Assembly (NCBI RefSeq): GCF_024362365.1
Contig: NZ_CP101464.1
Location: 1,178,001-1,242,000 of the forward strand
Source: Janibacter sp. CX7
Lineage (GTDB): Bacteria > Actinomycetota > Actinomycetes > Actinomycetales > Dermatophilaceae
Length of the DNA: 64,000 bases
Direction of reading: 5' to 3'
The notes under the pieces are model-generated. The model was given only the letters and a program-made list of their open reading frames with translations. It was not told the DNA's origin and ran no database searches. The position numbers and the translations under genes were made by a program. This document shows positions 37,525 through 47,891 of the stretch, piece by piece. The stretch's first letter is position 1, and each line of letters opens with the position of its first letter.

Positions 37525-39662
37525 GCGAGGGCATGACGCCGCCGGTCGCCGCGCAGAAGCCGTGGACCCGTCGCCACCACGGCGACGACGTCGCCGACCC
37601 CTACGAGTGGCTACGCGACGGCGAGGACCCGCAGGTCATCGCCCACCTCGAGGCGGAGAACGCCTACGCCGAGGGCACGACGGCGCACCTGGCCCCCCTT
37701 CGGCAGGCCATCTTCGACGAGATCAAGCACCGCACCCTCGAGACCGACCTCAGCGTGCCCGTCGCCTCCGGCGACTGGTGGTACTACTCGCGCACGGTCG
37801 AGGGCAGCCAGTACGCCATCCAGTGCCGGGCGCCGCTCACCGACCGCACCGCCGTGCCCGAGCTCGACCCCTCGCAGCCGTTGCCGGGCGAGATCGTCCT
37901 CCTCGACGGCAACGAGCTCGCGCAGGACCACGAGTTCTTCTCCCTCGGGGGCTTCGAGGTCAGTGCCGACCACACGCGCTTGGCCTACGCCGTCGACGTC
38001 ACCGGCGACGAGCGCTTCGACGTGACGGTCATGGACATCGCCACCCGCGAGGTCCTCGACGAGAGCGTCACCGGCGCCGGCTACGGGCTGGCCTTCTCCC
38101 GCGACGGACAGCACCTCTTCCACGTGGCCGTCGACGACGCCTGGCGTCCGCACGAGGTGTGGCGCCACGAGGTCGGCGCGCCCCGCGACGCCGACGTCCT
38201 CGTCCACCGCGAGGAGGACGAGCGCTTCTGGATGGGGCTGGGCACCAGCCGCGACGAGCGCTGGATCGTGCTCGGGCTCGGCAGCAAGACGACTTCCGAG
38301 GTCCACCTCATCGACGCCGACGACCCGACCGCCCCGATGCGCTGCGTCGCGCCGCGCCGCGAGGGTGTCGAGTACGACGTCGAGCCGGCCGGCGACCACC
38401 TGCTCGTCGTGCACAACGAGCGCCAGCCCGAGGGCGACCTCGCGTGGGCCCCGATCGACGCGACGAGCCACGAGCAGTGGCAGCCGCTCCTCGACCGGGC
38501 CGAGGGGGAGCGCTTCGTCGGCGTCGACGCCTTCGACGACTTCGCCGTTCTCAGCCTGCGCGCCGACGGCCTGCCGACCCTGCGGGTGCTGCCCCGGGTG
38601 GCGCGGTCGACCCCCTTCGTCGCCTCGGACTACGGCCCGGCGCGATCCGTGGGGCTCGACGCCGAGCTCGCCAGCGTGGCGCTGGGCCCGGTCGCCGACC
38701 CCGACACCGACCGGATCCGCGTCGTCCACGAGTCGTGGGTCAGCCCGCGTTCCGTCCTCGACGTCGTCGTCGCCACCGGCGCGCAGACCGTGCTCAAGCG
38801 TCAGCCGGTCGTCGGTGTGGACCCGGCCGACTACGAGCAGCAGCGCACCTGGGCCACGGCGCCCGACGGCACGCAGGTGCCCATCTCGCTCGTCATGCGG
38901 CGCGGGGTGCGACCCGACGGCAGCAACCCCGGCCTGCTCTACGGCTACGGCAGCTACGAGATCAGCCTCGACCCGTACTTCTCCATCGCCCGCCTCTCGC
39001 TGCTCGACCGTGGGGTCGTCTACGCGGTCGCCCACGTGCGCGGCGGCGGCGAGCTCGGTCGGCACTGGTACGACGACGGGAAGATGCTCGCCAAGGGCAA
39101 CACCTTCACCGACTTCGTCGCGGCGGCCGAGCACCTGCACGAGCGCGGCTGGGTGGCGCGGGACCGGCTCGCGATCGAAGGGGGGTCCGCCGGCGGTCTC
39201 CTCGTCGGCGCCGCGACCAACCTCGCCCCGGACCGCTTCGCGGCCGTGCTCGCCGCAGTGCCCTTCGTCGACGCGCTGACGACGATCCTGCGTCCCGACC
39301 TGCCGCTCACCGTGGGGGAGTGGGAGGAGTGGGGCAACCCCCTCGAGGACCCGCAGGTCTACGCCTACATGCGCGGGTACAGCCCCTACGAGAACATCGC
39401 GCCCGTCGCCTACCCGGCGATCCTCGCGACCACCTCGCTGCACGACACGCGGGTCTACTTCACCGAGCCGGCGAAATGGGTGGCGCGGCTGCGCGAGGTG
39501 ACGCGGCACGACGCCGACCGTCCGGTCCTGCTGCGCACCGAGATGAGCGCCGGCCACGGTGGGCGCTCCGGGCGCTACGACGCCTGGGAGCAGACGGCGT
39601 GGGAGTGGGCCTGGCTCCTCGACCGGATCGGGGCGGGGCAGGTCACTCCAGGTCGAGGGTGA
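37521..39662 (+). CDS. Prolyl oligopeptidase family S9 peptidase (oligopeptidase B-like)
   Basis: The 713-residue protein has an N-terminal seven-bladed propeller domain starting RHHGDDVADPYEWLRD and a C-terminal alpha/beta hydrolase domain. The latter has the nucleophile GGSAGGLLVGA, an Asp in TSLHDTRVYF and His in SAGHGGRSGRY. RGGGELGRHWYDDGKMLAKGNTFTDF is a strong S9A block; the acidic pair typical of oligopeptidase B suggests cleavage after Arg/Lys, by family analogy. It lacks a signal peptide, so it is cytosolic. It is coupled to dnaE and overlaps the convergent lipoprotein gene by 20 bases. Confidence 0.9.
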   Translation: MSEGMTPPVAAQKPWTRRHHGDDVADPYEWLRDGEDPQVIAHLEAENAYAEGTTAHLAPLRQAIFDEIKHRTLETDLSVPVASGDWWYYSRTVEGSQYAIQCRAPLTDRTAVPELDPSQPLPGEIVLLDGNELAQDHEFFSLGGFEVSADHTRLAYAVDVTGDERFDVTVMDIATREVLDESVTGAGYGLAFSRDGQHLFHVAVDDAWRPHEVWRHEVGAPRDADVLVHREEDERFWMGLGTSRDERWIVLGLGSKTTSEVHLIDADDPTAPMRCVAPRREGVEYDVEPAGDHLLVVHNERQPEGDLAWAPIDATSHEQWQPLLDRAEGERFVGVDAFDDFAVLSLRADGLPTLRVLPRVARSTPFVASDYGPARSVGLDAELASVALGPVADPDTDRIRVVHESWVSPRSVLDVVVATGAQTVLKRQPVVGVDPADYEQQRTWATAPDGTQVPISLVMRRGVRPDGSNPGLLYGYGSYEISLDPYFSIARLSLLDRGVVYAVAHVRGGGELGRHWYDDGKMLAKGNTFTDFVAAAEHLHERGWVARDRLAIEGGSAGGLLVGAATNLAPDRFAAVLAAVPFVDALTTILRPDLPLTVGEWEEWGNPLEDPQVYAYMRGYSPYENIAPVAYPAILATTSLHDTRVYFTEPAKWVARLREVTRHDADRPVLLRTEMSAGHGGRSGRYDAWEQTAWEWAWLLDRIGAGQVTPGRG

Positions 39663-40728
39663 TGAACTTCGGCCGGTAGAGCGTCGGGTCACGCGTCAGC
39701 TCGTCGAAGTCGAAGGTGTTGACGTTGTACGAGATGAGCAGCTCGCCGTCGTCGGAGATCTCCGGGTGGCCGTGCGCGTTGTACGTGAAGTGCCGCCCCA
39801 CCCCCGACTCCGGCGTTTCGTAGATCGTCTGCCGGTCCTGCCACGGCCCCTCGGGCGTGCAGGCGGTCCAAGCGTTGATCTTCGGGCTGAAGGGCTGCGA
39901 GGTGTCCGACGAGATCATGACGTAGCCGTCGCGGAAGCGGCTGACGCTCAGCTCGTTGGCCACACCGTCGGTGAGGCGGGTGCTGCGCGTGGGGTCGCTC
40001 GTCCAGCCGCTGTCCGTGCGGTACTCCCACTGGCTGCGGTCGGTGAGGTTGCCGGCGGGCACGCGCGCCAGGTGCAGGTGCTTGGTGTCGCCGAGGTCCT
40101 CGATGCCGTAGACGTAGCTGGTCGTGCTCGTCGTCAGCACGCCTGCACCCCACGCGACGTGGTCGGTGCTCGGGCCGGGGTCGTCGATCTCGGTGACCTC
40201 GAGGTCGGGCAGCGAGACCCGCGCCGTGGCGTTGTGGCTCCACTCGAAGCCGTCCTTGCCCACCTGCCGCGTGCGGGAGAGAAAGACGACGAGCTCGTCG
40301 CCCTCGACGGCCGCGTCCTGGACCCAGTAGTACGACTCGTCGTCGGGGTCGGGGAAGAAGGACTCCGGGCCCTCCGCCGTGCGGGTGCTCAGCCGGCCGC
40401 TCTCGTCCTCGGTGACGAGCGCGTTGTGCACCATCGCCATCCCGGGCTGCGGGTGGCCGCTGGACGTCACCTGGCCGATGAAGGAGTCACTGAAGAGCCA
40501 GAGCGTCCGCTCGTCGGGCAGCCGGACGGAGTAGGTCGAGTCGCCGGCGATCCACCCGGGCCCGGTGAGCTCGAAGCGCTCGTCGTCGTCGCGACTCGGC
40601 GTCGCCCAGTCGAGCTCCGCTCCCACGGCCTCGCACGCCTGCGACGGCGCGTCGTCGCTGCACGCCGCGAGCAGGCCGGCGCCGACGGCAAGCGCGGCGA
40701 GGGCCGCGGCGGCGCCGGTTCGTCGCAT
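39643..40728 (-). CDS. Secreted lipoprotein, predicted beta-propeller, function unknown
   Basis: The 361-residue product starts at ATG 40728 (GGAG just upstream) with a lipoprotein signal, basic MRR, a hydrophobic run and lipobox AGLLAAC. The rest has repeated W/Y-rich strands: DERTLWLFSDSF, SYYWVQDAAVEGDELVVFL, DHVAWGAGVLTT, PEGPWQDRQTIYETP and a late GHPEISDDGELLISYNVN. This resembles five-bladed propellers of the DUF4185/GH43-like type, so sugar binding is possible. I do not recognise a catalytic set. It starts 115 bases after the response regulator stop on the same strand. Confidence 0.7.
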   Translation of the reverse strand: MRRTGAAAALAALAVGAGLLAACSDDAPSQACEAVGAELDWATPSRDDDERFELTGPGWIAGDSTYSVRLPDERTLWLFSDSFIGQVTSSGHPQPGMAMVHNALVTEDESGRLSTRTAEGPESFFPDPDDESYYWVQDAAVEGDELVVFLSRTRQVGKDGFEWSHNATARVSLPDLEVTEIDDPGPSTDHVAWGAGVLTTSTTSYVYGIEDLGDTKHLHLARVPAGNLTDRSQWEYRTDSGWTSDPTRSTRLTDGVANELSVSRFRDGYVMISSDTSQPFSPKINAWTACTPEGPWQDRQTIYETPESGVGRHFTYNAHGHPEISDDGELLISYNVNTFDFDELTRDPTLYRPKFITLDLE

Positions 40729-40843
40729 GCGGTGCTCCTGGCGGGTGTGGACGGCTGGTGCGGACGGCTGACGGTGCTCCCGGCGAAGGGGGAGCCCCCG
40801 GCCCATTGTGACCCACGGGTAGATCGCGTGGGTCGGCGCCGGC

Positions 40844-41449
40844 TCAGAGCCAGCCGAGGTCCTGGGCGCGCCGGGCGGCCTCGACCCGGTTGCTCGTGCC
40901 CGTCTTGCCGATGGCGGAGGACAGGTGGTTGCGCACGGTGCCGGGGGAGAGGTGCACCCGGGCGGCGATGTCCGCGGCAGAGCGTCCGTCGAGGGCGACG
41001 GCGAGCACCTCGCGCTCGCGGTGGGTGAGCGGGTTGGGCCCGCCGACGACGACCTCGGTGGCGAGGGAGGGGTCGACGACGCGACCTCCCTTCGCCACCG
41101 TGCGCACGGCCTCGGCCAGCTCGTCGGACGGGGTGTCCTTGACGACGAAGCCGCTGGCGCCGGCCTCGAGGGCCCGCCGCAGGTAGCCCGGCCGGCCGAA
41201 GGTCGTGACGATGAGCACCCGTGTGCCGGGCAGCTCGCTCGTCAGCTGCGCTGCGGCAGAGATGCCGTCGAGACCGGGCATCTCCACGTCGAGGACGGCG
41301 ACGTCGGGGCGGGTCCGGCGGGCAGCCGCCAGCACCTCGTCGCCCGAGCCGACCTCCGCGACGACCTCGAGGTCCTCCTCGAGGCCGAGCAGCGCGGCCA
41401 TGGCGCCCCGCACGAGGGCCTGGTCGTCGGCCAGCAGCAGCGTGATCAC
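40844..41449 (-). CDS. NarL/LuxR-type response regulator
   Basis: The 201-residue protein has a receiver domain with the acidic pair ADDQ, phosphoacceptor Asp54 (VLDVEMPG), the Thr/Ser switch (IVTTFG) and Lys in FVVKDTP. A LuxR-type helix-turn-helix follows: LTHREREVLAVALDGRSAADIAARVHLSPGTVRNHLSSAIGK. It is coupled to the histidine kinase gene by GTGA and lies in one operon with an ABC exporter, whose expression it probably controls through the dyad at 44365-44378. Confidence 0.93.
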   Translation of the reverse strand: MITLLLADDQALVRGAMAALLGLEEDLEVVAEVGSGDEVLAAARRTRPDVAVLDVEMPGLDGISAAAQLTSELPGTRVLIVTTFGRPGYLRRALEAGASGFVVKDTPSDELAEAVRTVAKGGRVVDPSLATEVVVGGPNPLTHREREVLAVALDGRSAADIAARVHLSPGTVRNHLSSAIGKTGTSNRVEAARRAQDLGWL

Positions 41450-42591
41450 GGCAGGTCCACCCTCAGTCTCGTGCCCGGCCCCCGGGGTCCGGGATTGCCC
41501 TCGCTGACGTCGAGGGTCCCACCGACCCGGGCGAGCCGCTCCCGCAGGCCGGTGAGTCCATGACCCTCGCGCCGCCCGCGCAGGCCGCGACCGTCGTCGG
41601 TCACCTCGAGCCAGGTCGGCCCCCACGAGACGTCGGCGTGCTGGGCGCCGCTGTGGCGCAGCACATTGGTCGTCGCCTCGCGCAGGACCCAGGCGATGGT
41701 GATCCGGTGCGCCGGGTCGACGATGTCGATGTCATCGGGCATCGACACCTCGATGCCGGCGTCGCCCAGCGCCGCGATGGCGGCATCCCGCTCGTCGGAC
41801 AGCCGGGTGACCCGCAGCCCGGACACCGTCGCGCGGATCTCGGCGAGGGACTGCCGGGTGAGGGAGCGGATGGCGGCGATCTCCGCCTTGGCTCGCTCCG
41901 GGTCGCGGTCGACGAGGCGCTCGGCGAGGTCGGCCTTGAGCGAGACGACGGTCAGCGAGTGGCCGAGGACGTCGTGGACGTCGCGCGCCACCCTGTCCCG
42001 CTCGGAAGCGACGGCCAGTGTGCGTTGGAGCTCTTCGCGCCGCTCGTCGCCCTCCATCAACCGGCGCAGCAGCAGGCCGAAGCCGCCGATGAGCATGGGG
42101 ATGAAGAGCAACGGCCACAGGTTGCTCAGGTCGTCGGTGACCGCGATGACGAGCGCGGTGCCGACACCGACGCCGACGACACCTCCCACGGACCAGCCCC
42201 GGGGCCAGCCGAAGGCCGCCAGGCTGGCGAGGAAGGCACTCATCCCGAAGATCTCGAGCCCGATGATCGGCCACAGGGTCGCCATCGCCGCCACCATGCC
42301 GGCGAAGCCGCCGAAGGCCCACACCCGCCGGCGCGTGGTCCAGCAGCCGTGCACGCCCATCTGGCTCTGGATGAAGGCGAGGAGGTAGACGAGGGCGAAG
42401 GCGAGGATCAAACCCCAGCCGAGCAACCGCACGACCGGACGGTCGGTCGTCTGCTGGGCGACCTCGTTGGCGGGGAAGAGCAGGAAGACGAGCCACACCG
42501 CGGCGAGCAGCCACCCGTGCCGCGCCCACGGGTCGACCACCTGCGCGGACAGCTCGTCCGCGAGGTGGTCGACGTCGTCGGTGGGCGTCAC
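41446..42591 (-). CDS. Sensor histidine kinase (HisKA_3 type)
   Basis: The 381-residue protein has six hydrophobic segments (about residues 25-180). It then has the dimerisation helix with the phosphorylated His in RDVHDVLGHSLTVVSLKADLA (about 206) and an ATPase domain with VLREATTNVLRHSGA (N box), DDGRG and GHGLTGLRERL. There is no large extracytoplasmic domain, so sensing likely occurs in the membrane, as in DesK-like kinases. GTG 42591 overlaps the permease stop. It forms a pair with the response regulator. Confidence 0.9.
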   Translation of the reverse strand: MTPTDDVDHLADELSAQVVDPWARHGWLLAAVWLVFLLFPANEVAQQTTDRPVVRLLGWGLILAFALVYLLAFIQSQMGVHGCWTTRRRVWAFGGFAGMVAAMATLWPIIGLEIFGMSAFLASLAAFGWPRGWSVGGVVGVGVGTALVIAVTDDLSNLWPLLFIPMLIGGFGLLLRRLMEGDERREELQRTLAVASERDRVARDVHDVLGHSLTVVSLKADLAERLVDRDPERAKAEIAAIRSLTRQSLAEIRATVSGLRVTRLSDERDAAIAALGDAGIEVSMPDDIDIVDPAHRITIAWVLREATTNVLRHSGAQHADVSWGPTWLEVTDDGRGLRGRREGHGLTGLRERLARVGGTLDVSEGNPGPRGPGTRLRVDLP

Positions 42592-43345
42592 TGCCGGTCC
42601 CGACCCCGTCGCACGAGGTAGACCGTCAGCAGCGCGAGGATCAGTGTCCACACGCCCACGTTAGTCAGCGGGACCCACAGCGCCTCGTGGTGGAGGGCCC
42701 CGTCCGTGTCGACCGAGTACCCCTCGGTGAGCGGGTAGCGCGCCAGCGAGACGATGCCGTAGAGCGGGGTGAACTTCGCGATCGTCAGCATGACGCCCGA
42801 GAGCGGGATGAAGATGTTGCCGAGGAAGGCGAAGATCACGAGCGACCCGCTCGCCGCCCCGACCGCGGACTCGGACTTGAAGGCGAGCCCGAAGACCAGC
42901 CCGTAGAGCGCGAAGAGGCAGGCGGCGAAGAGGGTGATCCCGGCCGTCGCGAACCACACCCAGGTGTCCCCCTTCGCCCCGCTCGCCACGCCGATGGCGT
43001 AGATCAGGCCGATGGGGATGCACGCGATGACCATGGCGACGACCGCCTTGGCGGCGACGTACCAGCCGTCGCGAAGGGGGGTGAGCCCCAGCTGTCGACC
43101 CCAACCCTGCATGCGCTCGACCGCGGACGAACCACCGACCGAGACGGTCGCCGTGACGGCTCCGTAGACGGCCATCGAGATCATGATGTAGAGCGCGACG
43201 TTGCCGCGGCCGATGTCCTCCTTCGCGAAGTGCTGCGATGCGCCGAAGACGACGTACATGAAGGCCGGGAGCACGGCGATGAAGAACAGGCCGACGTAGT
43301 CGCGGGCGATCCGCTTGAGCTCCAGGCCAATGAGTGTGGGGTTCA

Positions 43346-43346
<1 letters not shown>
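42588..43346 (-). CDS. ABC-2 type transporter permease
   Basis: The 252-residue protein has six membrane helices in the ABC-2 pattern: N-terminal ELKRIARDYVGLFFIAVLPAFMYVVFG, a central IMISMAVYGAVTATVSVGGSSAVERMQGWGRQL coupling region, then GNIFIPLSGVM and a C-terminal helix. Together with the ATPase it should export a drug, lipid or peptide. Its start overlaps the ATPase stop (TGATG), so the two are made together. The kinase and regulator follow in the same unit. Confidence 0.9.
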
Positions 43347-44305
<959 letters not shown>

Positions 44306-44364
44306 GGCTCCACACTCCCGGGCAGCGGGTACCGGCCACCATCCCCTGATGTCACGAGTGCGCA

Positions 44365-44378
44365 ATGACAGGTGTCAT
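44365..44378. promoter_or_regulatory. Dyad in the exporter promoter region
   Basis: ATGACA-GG-TGTCAT is a perfect 6-2-6 inverted repeat, 60-73 bases before the ABC ATPase start and 91-104 before the divergent small gene at 44469. NarL/LuxR-type regulators bind short dyads like this, so it is the best candidate operator for the operon's own response regulator. Confidence 0.5.
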
Positions 44379-44468
44379 GGTGCAGACATCTCACAGGTGG
44401 CCGGAGCATCATGGGGGCAGAGGGCCTGGTTGCCCGACCGGGTCCCACCGACACCAGGAGGTTCCCCC

Positions 44469-44834
44469 ATGGGCGCAGCAGTCGAGATCAGCACCGGCAC
44501 GATCGGACCCGAGCACCTCGCGGGCAAGCGGGTCATGCTCGGCGGCGTCGAGCTCGGAGTCCTCGACGGGAGCGCGTCGTCGGTGCAGTACGACATCCCG
44601 TCCGGGAAGCACGTGCTCTACCTCAAGGACGGCCTGACGACGTCGGGAGCCGTCGCCTTCCGCGTCCAGTCGGGCCACTGCGCACGGATCGAGGTCAGGG
44701 ACGCCGACGGGGGCATGTTCGCGGCCTTCTTCGGCGGCTGGTTCGCGCTCAAGCGCGCGGGCGACACCCACCTGCCGGAGGGCACGCCCGGGGCGGAGGA
44801 GATCAGCACCGACGACGTGCCGATCGGGGCCTGA
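44469..44834 (+). CDS. Small conserved-looking protein of unknown function
   Basis: The 121-residue protein follows a strong AGGAGG site (44457-44462). It is glycine-rich with alternating beta-like stretches (KRVMLGGVELGVLDGSASSVQYDIPSGKHVLYLKDG) and a hydrophobic patch GGMFAAFFGGWFALKRAG. It has no signal peptide. The pattern of short strands and a 'GKH..YLK' block suggests a small beta-sandwich similar to PEGA-like or carboxypeptidase-regulatory folds, but I do not recognise the family. It diverges from the exporter operon and may share its control region. Confidence 0.65.
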   Translation: MGAAVEISTGTIGPEHLAGKRVMLGGVELGVLDGSASSVQYDIPSGKHVLYLKDGLTTSGAVAFRVQSGHCARIEVRDADGGMFAAFFGGWFALKRAGDTHLPEGTPGAEEISTDDVPIGA

Positions 44835-44869
44835 CACGCGGCCGCACCTCGTAGGGGACGATGTCCCCC

Positions 44870-45334
44870 ATGAGCACCGACCACGCCTCCCGACTGGCCC
44901 GCGGCGACGAGCTCGACTACCGGAGCGTGCGTACGGGCATGGTCTTCGTCCTGCTGTTCTGCCTGGGCTTCACGGTCATCGGGCTGTGCCTCGTCGGCGG
45001 TGGTGACGGGCTGCTGCGGATGCTCGGCGTCGCGCTGCTCATCTTCTTCGGCGCCGTGGGGATCCCCGTGGCCGTGTGGCGGTTGGTCAAGCCCACGATC
45101 GAGCTGAAGGTCAGTGCGCAGGACGGGGTGTGGCTGCGCGACCGCCGCGCCACCTGGCTCGGGTGGGACGAGATCGCTGCCGTCGAGCGTGACGCGGTGG
45201 GATCCCGTCCGGCGGTGACGCTGCGGCTGACGGAGGGCGGCTCGCACACCCTCTCGCCGACGATCGCGGCGTCGCCCGCCGAGCTCTACGCCCTGCTGTC
45301 GGAGCAGCAGACCATCCGCGCGCGTCGGGGCTGA
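44870..45334 (+). CDS. Membrane protein with PH-like C-terminal domain
   Basis: The 154-residue protein has a short charged N-terminus, two membrane helices (GMVFVLLFCLGFTVIGLCLV and LLRMLGVALLIFFGAVGIPVAVW) and a C-terminal beta-rich domain (IELKVSAQDGVWLRDRRATWLGWDEIAAVE). The last part, with 'W..I..V', resembles bacterial PH domains. ATG 44870 is chosen over 44861, which is too near GGGGA. Function unknown; it follows the small gene at 44469 by 35 bases. Confidence 0.7.
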   Translation: MSTDHASRLARGDELDYRSVRTGMVFVLLFCLGFTVIGLCLVGGGDGLLRMLGVALLIFFGAVGIPVAVWRLVKPTIELKVSAQDGVWLRDRRATWLGWDEIAAVERDAVGSRPAVTLRLTEGGSHTLSPTIAASPAELYALLSEQQTIRARRG

Positions 45335-45372
45335 CCTCGTGGTCGGTCGCCGAGCGGTGCCTGGTGCTCACC

Positions 45373-45378
45373 TACGAT
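45373..45378 (+). promoter_or_regulatory. -10 element suggesting a leaderless MOSC gene mRNA
   Basis: TACGAT ends 7 bases before the ATG at 45386 and no Shine-Dalgarno sequence is present, so the message probably starts at the ATG. The -35 region is not convincing. Confidence 0.4.
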
Positions 45379-45385
45379 CGAGAGC

Positions 45386-46225
45386 ATGCGCGTCACCCAG
45401 CTGCGGCTCTACCCGGTCAAGTCCCTCGGCGGCACGGAGGTCGAGTCGGCGCACGTCGAGCCGTGGGGTGTCGCGGGCGATCGCCGGTGGGGGCTGGTCG
45501 ACCCGGCGGGTGAGAAGGTCACCGCCCGGGAGGAGCACACCCTCCTGCGGCTGCGGGTCCAGCAGGTTGACGATGAGACGATCCGGATCCACGACGGCGA
45601 CGAGTCCATCCTCGTCGACATCCCGCTCGGGCTTCCGCCTGTGCCCGTGAGCCACTCGCGGCAGGGTTTCGCCGTACCCGCCGACCAGGACGTCAGCGAA
45701 TGGATCAGCGACCGCGTCGGCCGCCCGCTGCGCCTGGTGTGGCAGGAGGACCCGACGGTGCGTCGCGTGTCGGGAGCCCACGGCGGCGTGGAGGGCGACA
45801 CGCTCTCCCTGGCCGACGCCGGTCCGCTGCTCCTCGTCTCCGAGTCGTCCTTGGCGCGGTTGCAGGAGTGGGTCGACGAGGCTGCGGATGGGGACGGCGC
45901 CGACGACGGGTCGCCACCAGCGGCTGGGCCCGGCGCGCTGAGTGTCGTGCGCTTCCGGCCCAATGTTGTCATCGACGGCGAAGCGCCCTTCGCGGAGGAC
46001 GACTGGCCGACGGTCCGCATCGGCGACGTCGATTTCCGGACCGCCGAGGTGTGCGACCGCTGCGTCATGACGACCATCGATCCCGAGACCCTCGCGACGG
46101 GCAAGGAGCCGATCCGCTCCCTGTCGCAGCACCGGAAGTGGGACGGCAAGACGTGGTTCGGCACCCGTCTGGTCCCGATGGGCGAAGGGGAGATCCGCGT
46201 GGGTGACGAGGTCGTGCCCGGGTGA
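45386..46225 (+). CDS. MOSC domain protein (YcbX/mARC type)
   Basis: The 279-residue protein starts with the MOSC N-terminal barrel (VTQLRLYPVKSLGGTEVESAHVEPWGVAGDRRWGLVD). It carries the MOSC domain with FRPNVVIDGEAPFAEDDW and the conserved cysteine in CDRCVMTTIDPETL, which binds molybdenum cofactor in mARC and YcbX. Relatives reduce N-hydroxylated compounds with a redox partner. A disordered insert rich in Asp, Gly and Pro (about residues 170-190) is unusual. It is convergent with the HNH gene with 28 bases between. Confidence 0.9.
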   Translation: MRVTQLRLYPVKSLGGTEVESAHVEPWGVAGDRRWGLVDPAGEKVTAREEHTLLRLRVQQVDDETIRIHDGDESILVDIPLGLPPVPVSHSRQGFAVPADQDVSEWISDRVGRPLRLVWQEDPTVRRVSGAHGGVEGDTLSLADAGPLLLVSESSLARLQEWVDEAADGDGADDGSPPAAGPGALSVVRFRPNVVIDGEAPFAEDDWPTVRIGDVDFRTAEVCDRCVMTTIDPETLATGKEPIRSLSQHRKWDGKTWFGTRLVPMGEGEIRVGDEVVPG

Positions 46226-46253
46226 GCCGATCCGCGGCGCGAAGCCAGCACTC

Positions 46254-47882
46254 CTACGTGCGCCGGTGGAAGGCGAGCGACACCGTGCCGTTGCCGAGCT
46301 GGGTGACGACATGTCGCCACAGGGCGCTGTCGATCATGTGGTGGTGGGTGCCGCACAGCGGGGCGGCGTTGTCGAGGTCGGTGAACCCGCCCGCCTCCCA
46401 CGGTCTGAGGTGATGGACCTCGGTCCAGGCGAACGGTCGGTCGCACCCTTCGGCGGCGCACTCGTCGTAACGGGTGGCCAGCGCCATCCGCTGGTTGTCG
46501 GTGAAGAGTCGGCGTTGCCGACCGAGGTCGAGCGGGACGGACTCGCCGTCGAGGACTGTCGGCAGCAGGCCCGCGCCGCAGGCGAGGCGCCGTGCTGTGC
46601 CGGCGCTGATGACGTCGTGGACGTCGGTCGAGCCGACTCGGGTGCCGGCGGGGACGAGACCCTCGTCGACGAGACCGCCGAGCAGGTCGTCGACCCGGGT
46701 GGTGATGAGCATCGTCGCCGACACCTTGGAGTGCAGGTGGTCGGTCGGGATGCGCATCAGCAGGTCGGCGAAGGCCAGGCCGCGGCGGTGCTGCCAGTCG
46801 AGGCTGCGGTCGGTGGCGGAGAGCCGCCCCGCATCCCCTCGGGTCCCGGCGAACTCGCCCGACGCTGCGCCAGGGGCGGCGCCCAGCCCAGCGCTTGTGC
46901 CTGCCGCAGGACCCGCGCCTGCTCCAGTGCCCTGCACCCCTGCGTCGTGGCCGTCCGTGGCACGGCGGCGGGGCGCGGTCATGGCGTCGATGACCTTCTT
47001 GAGCATCATCCCGGAGACCCAGGGCACGGTGAACTGCCCGGTCATGGTGCCGTCGCGGTTGTCCTTGACCCAGAAGGCAGAGCGTTCCCGCGCGGCCTCC
47101 TCCTCTCGGGCCACGAGGTCGTCCTCGTGCTGGTCGACGACGGCCTCGTCGGGCTCGTAGGTCGCGAGCACTCGCCGGGCGGCGCGTCGCAGCTGGCTGG
47201 GGGAGCGGTTGGCCGCCAGCCGCAGCAGCTCGGCCTCGCACTCGCGGCGCTGGTCGGCCGTCACGCCCTCCGGCAGGTCGTCGAGACCGCGGAGGATGAC
47301 CTGGGCGTGGTCGGAGCTGATCTCGCCGGCATCCAGGGCGGCACCCGTCAGGGTCAGGCGCGGCCTGGGCTCCCCGTCGCCCGGAGCGGCCGACGCGTCG
47401 TCCTGCTCATCCGATGCATCGCGCTGGGTCTCCGGCGGGTCACCCTGGGTCTCCTGCGTCTCGGTGCCTGCGCCCGGGTTGTCGTGGCTGGACGGGAGCT
47501 CGCCCATGGCCTCGGCCAGCATCGCGTCACTGGCCGACCTGTTGCGGTCGCTGCCCGTCGCCCCGGCCAGCCACGACCCGGTGTCGGTGTGACCCGTCGA
47601 GCCGGTCGCCCCGGTGGTCGCGGCTCGAGCGGTCAACCGCAGCTTGATCGCGTCGACTCGGCGAGAGAGCCGCTCGACCTCGGCGATGTGTCCCCGCAGA
47701 TCGGTGAGCTCGTCGGGGCGTTCCCCGATCGCTCGCATCATCTCGTCGACGCGCCCATGCGCCTGCCGGACGAGAGTGGCCAGAGGCGGATGGGGGAGGT
47801 CGGCGGGGCGGCGCAGGTTCGCGAGGTCGATAGCGGTCATGTACTCCGCCAGTCGCGTCTCAAGCCCCGATGCTTGCCCCAT
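46254..47882 (-). CDS. DUF222 / HNH endonuclease domain protein (13E12-repeat type)
   Basis: The 542-residue protein has an N-terminal DUF222 region (TLTGAALDAGEISSDHAQVILRGLDDLPEGV, FWVKDNRDGTMTGQFTVPWVSGMMLKKVIDAM) and a C-terminal HNH nuclease motif (CAAEGCDRPFAWTEVHHLRPWEAGGFTDLDNAAPLCGTHHHMI). Three low-complexity inserts (TGATGSTGHTDTG, an ETQ/DD-rich part, and a Gly/Ala-rich part near residue 340) are likely disordered. The family is abundant in actinobacteria, and some mycobacterial members are DNA-damage induced. A perfect LexA box sits 10 bases before the start codon. Nuclease action is inferred from the motif. Confidence 0.92.
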   Translation of the reverse strand: MGQASGLETRLAEYMTAIDLANLRRPADLPHPPLATLVRQAHGRVDEMMRAIGERPDELTDLRGHIAEVERLSRRVDAIKLRLTARAATTGATGSTGHTDTGSWLAGATGSDRNRSASDAMLAEAMGELPSSHDNPGAGTETQETQGDPPETQRDASDEQDDASAAPGDGEPRPRLTLTGAALDAGEISSDHAQVILRGLDDLPEGVTADQRRECEAELLRLAANRSPSQLRRAARRVLATYEPDEAVVDQHEDDLVAREEEAARERSAFWVKDNRDGTMTGQFTVPWVSGMMLKKVIDAMTAPRRRATDGHDAGVQGTGAGAGPAAGTSAGLGAAPGAASGEFAGTRGDAGRLSATDRSLDWQHRRGLAFADLLMRIPTDHLHSKVSATMLITTRVDDLLGGLVDEGLVPAGTRVGSTDVHDVISAGTARRLACGAGLLPTVLDGESVPLDLGRQRRLFTDNQRMALATRYDECAAEGCDRPFAWTEVHHLRPWEAGGFTDLDNAAPLCGTHHHMIDSALWRHVVTQLGNGTVSLAFHRRT

Positions 47883-47891
47883 GAGAAGAAT

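Noticed and set aside
44469..44834. Small gene at 44469 as a spurious frame
   Set aside because: A strong AGGAGG site, protein-like composition and absence of a competing gene on either strand favour a real gene, so it was kept.
46254..47882. HNH protein gene as an insertion sequence or homing element
   Set aside because: No terminal inverted repeats, target duplication or transposase are visible, and the gene has its own regulated promoter.
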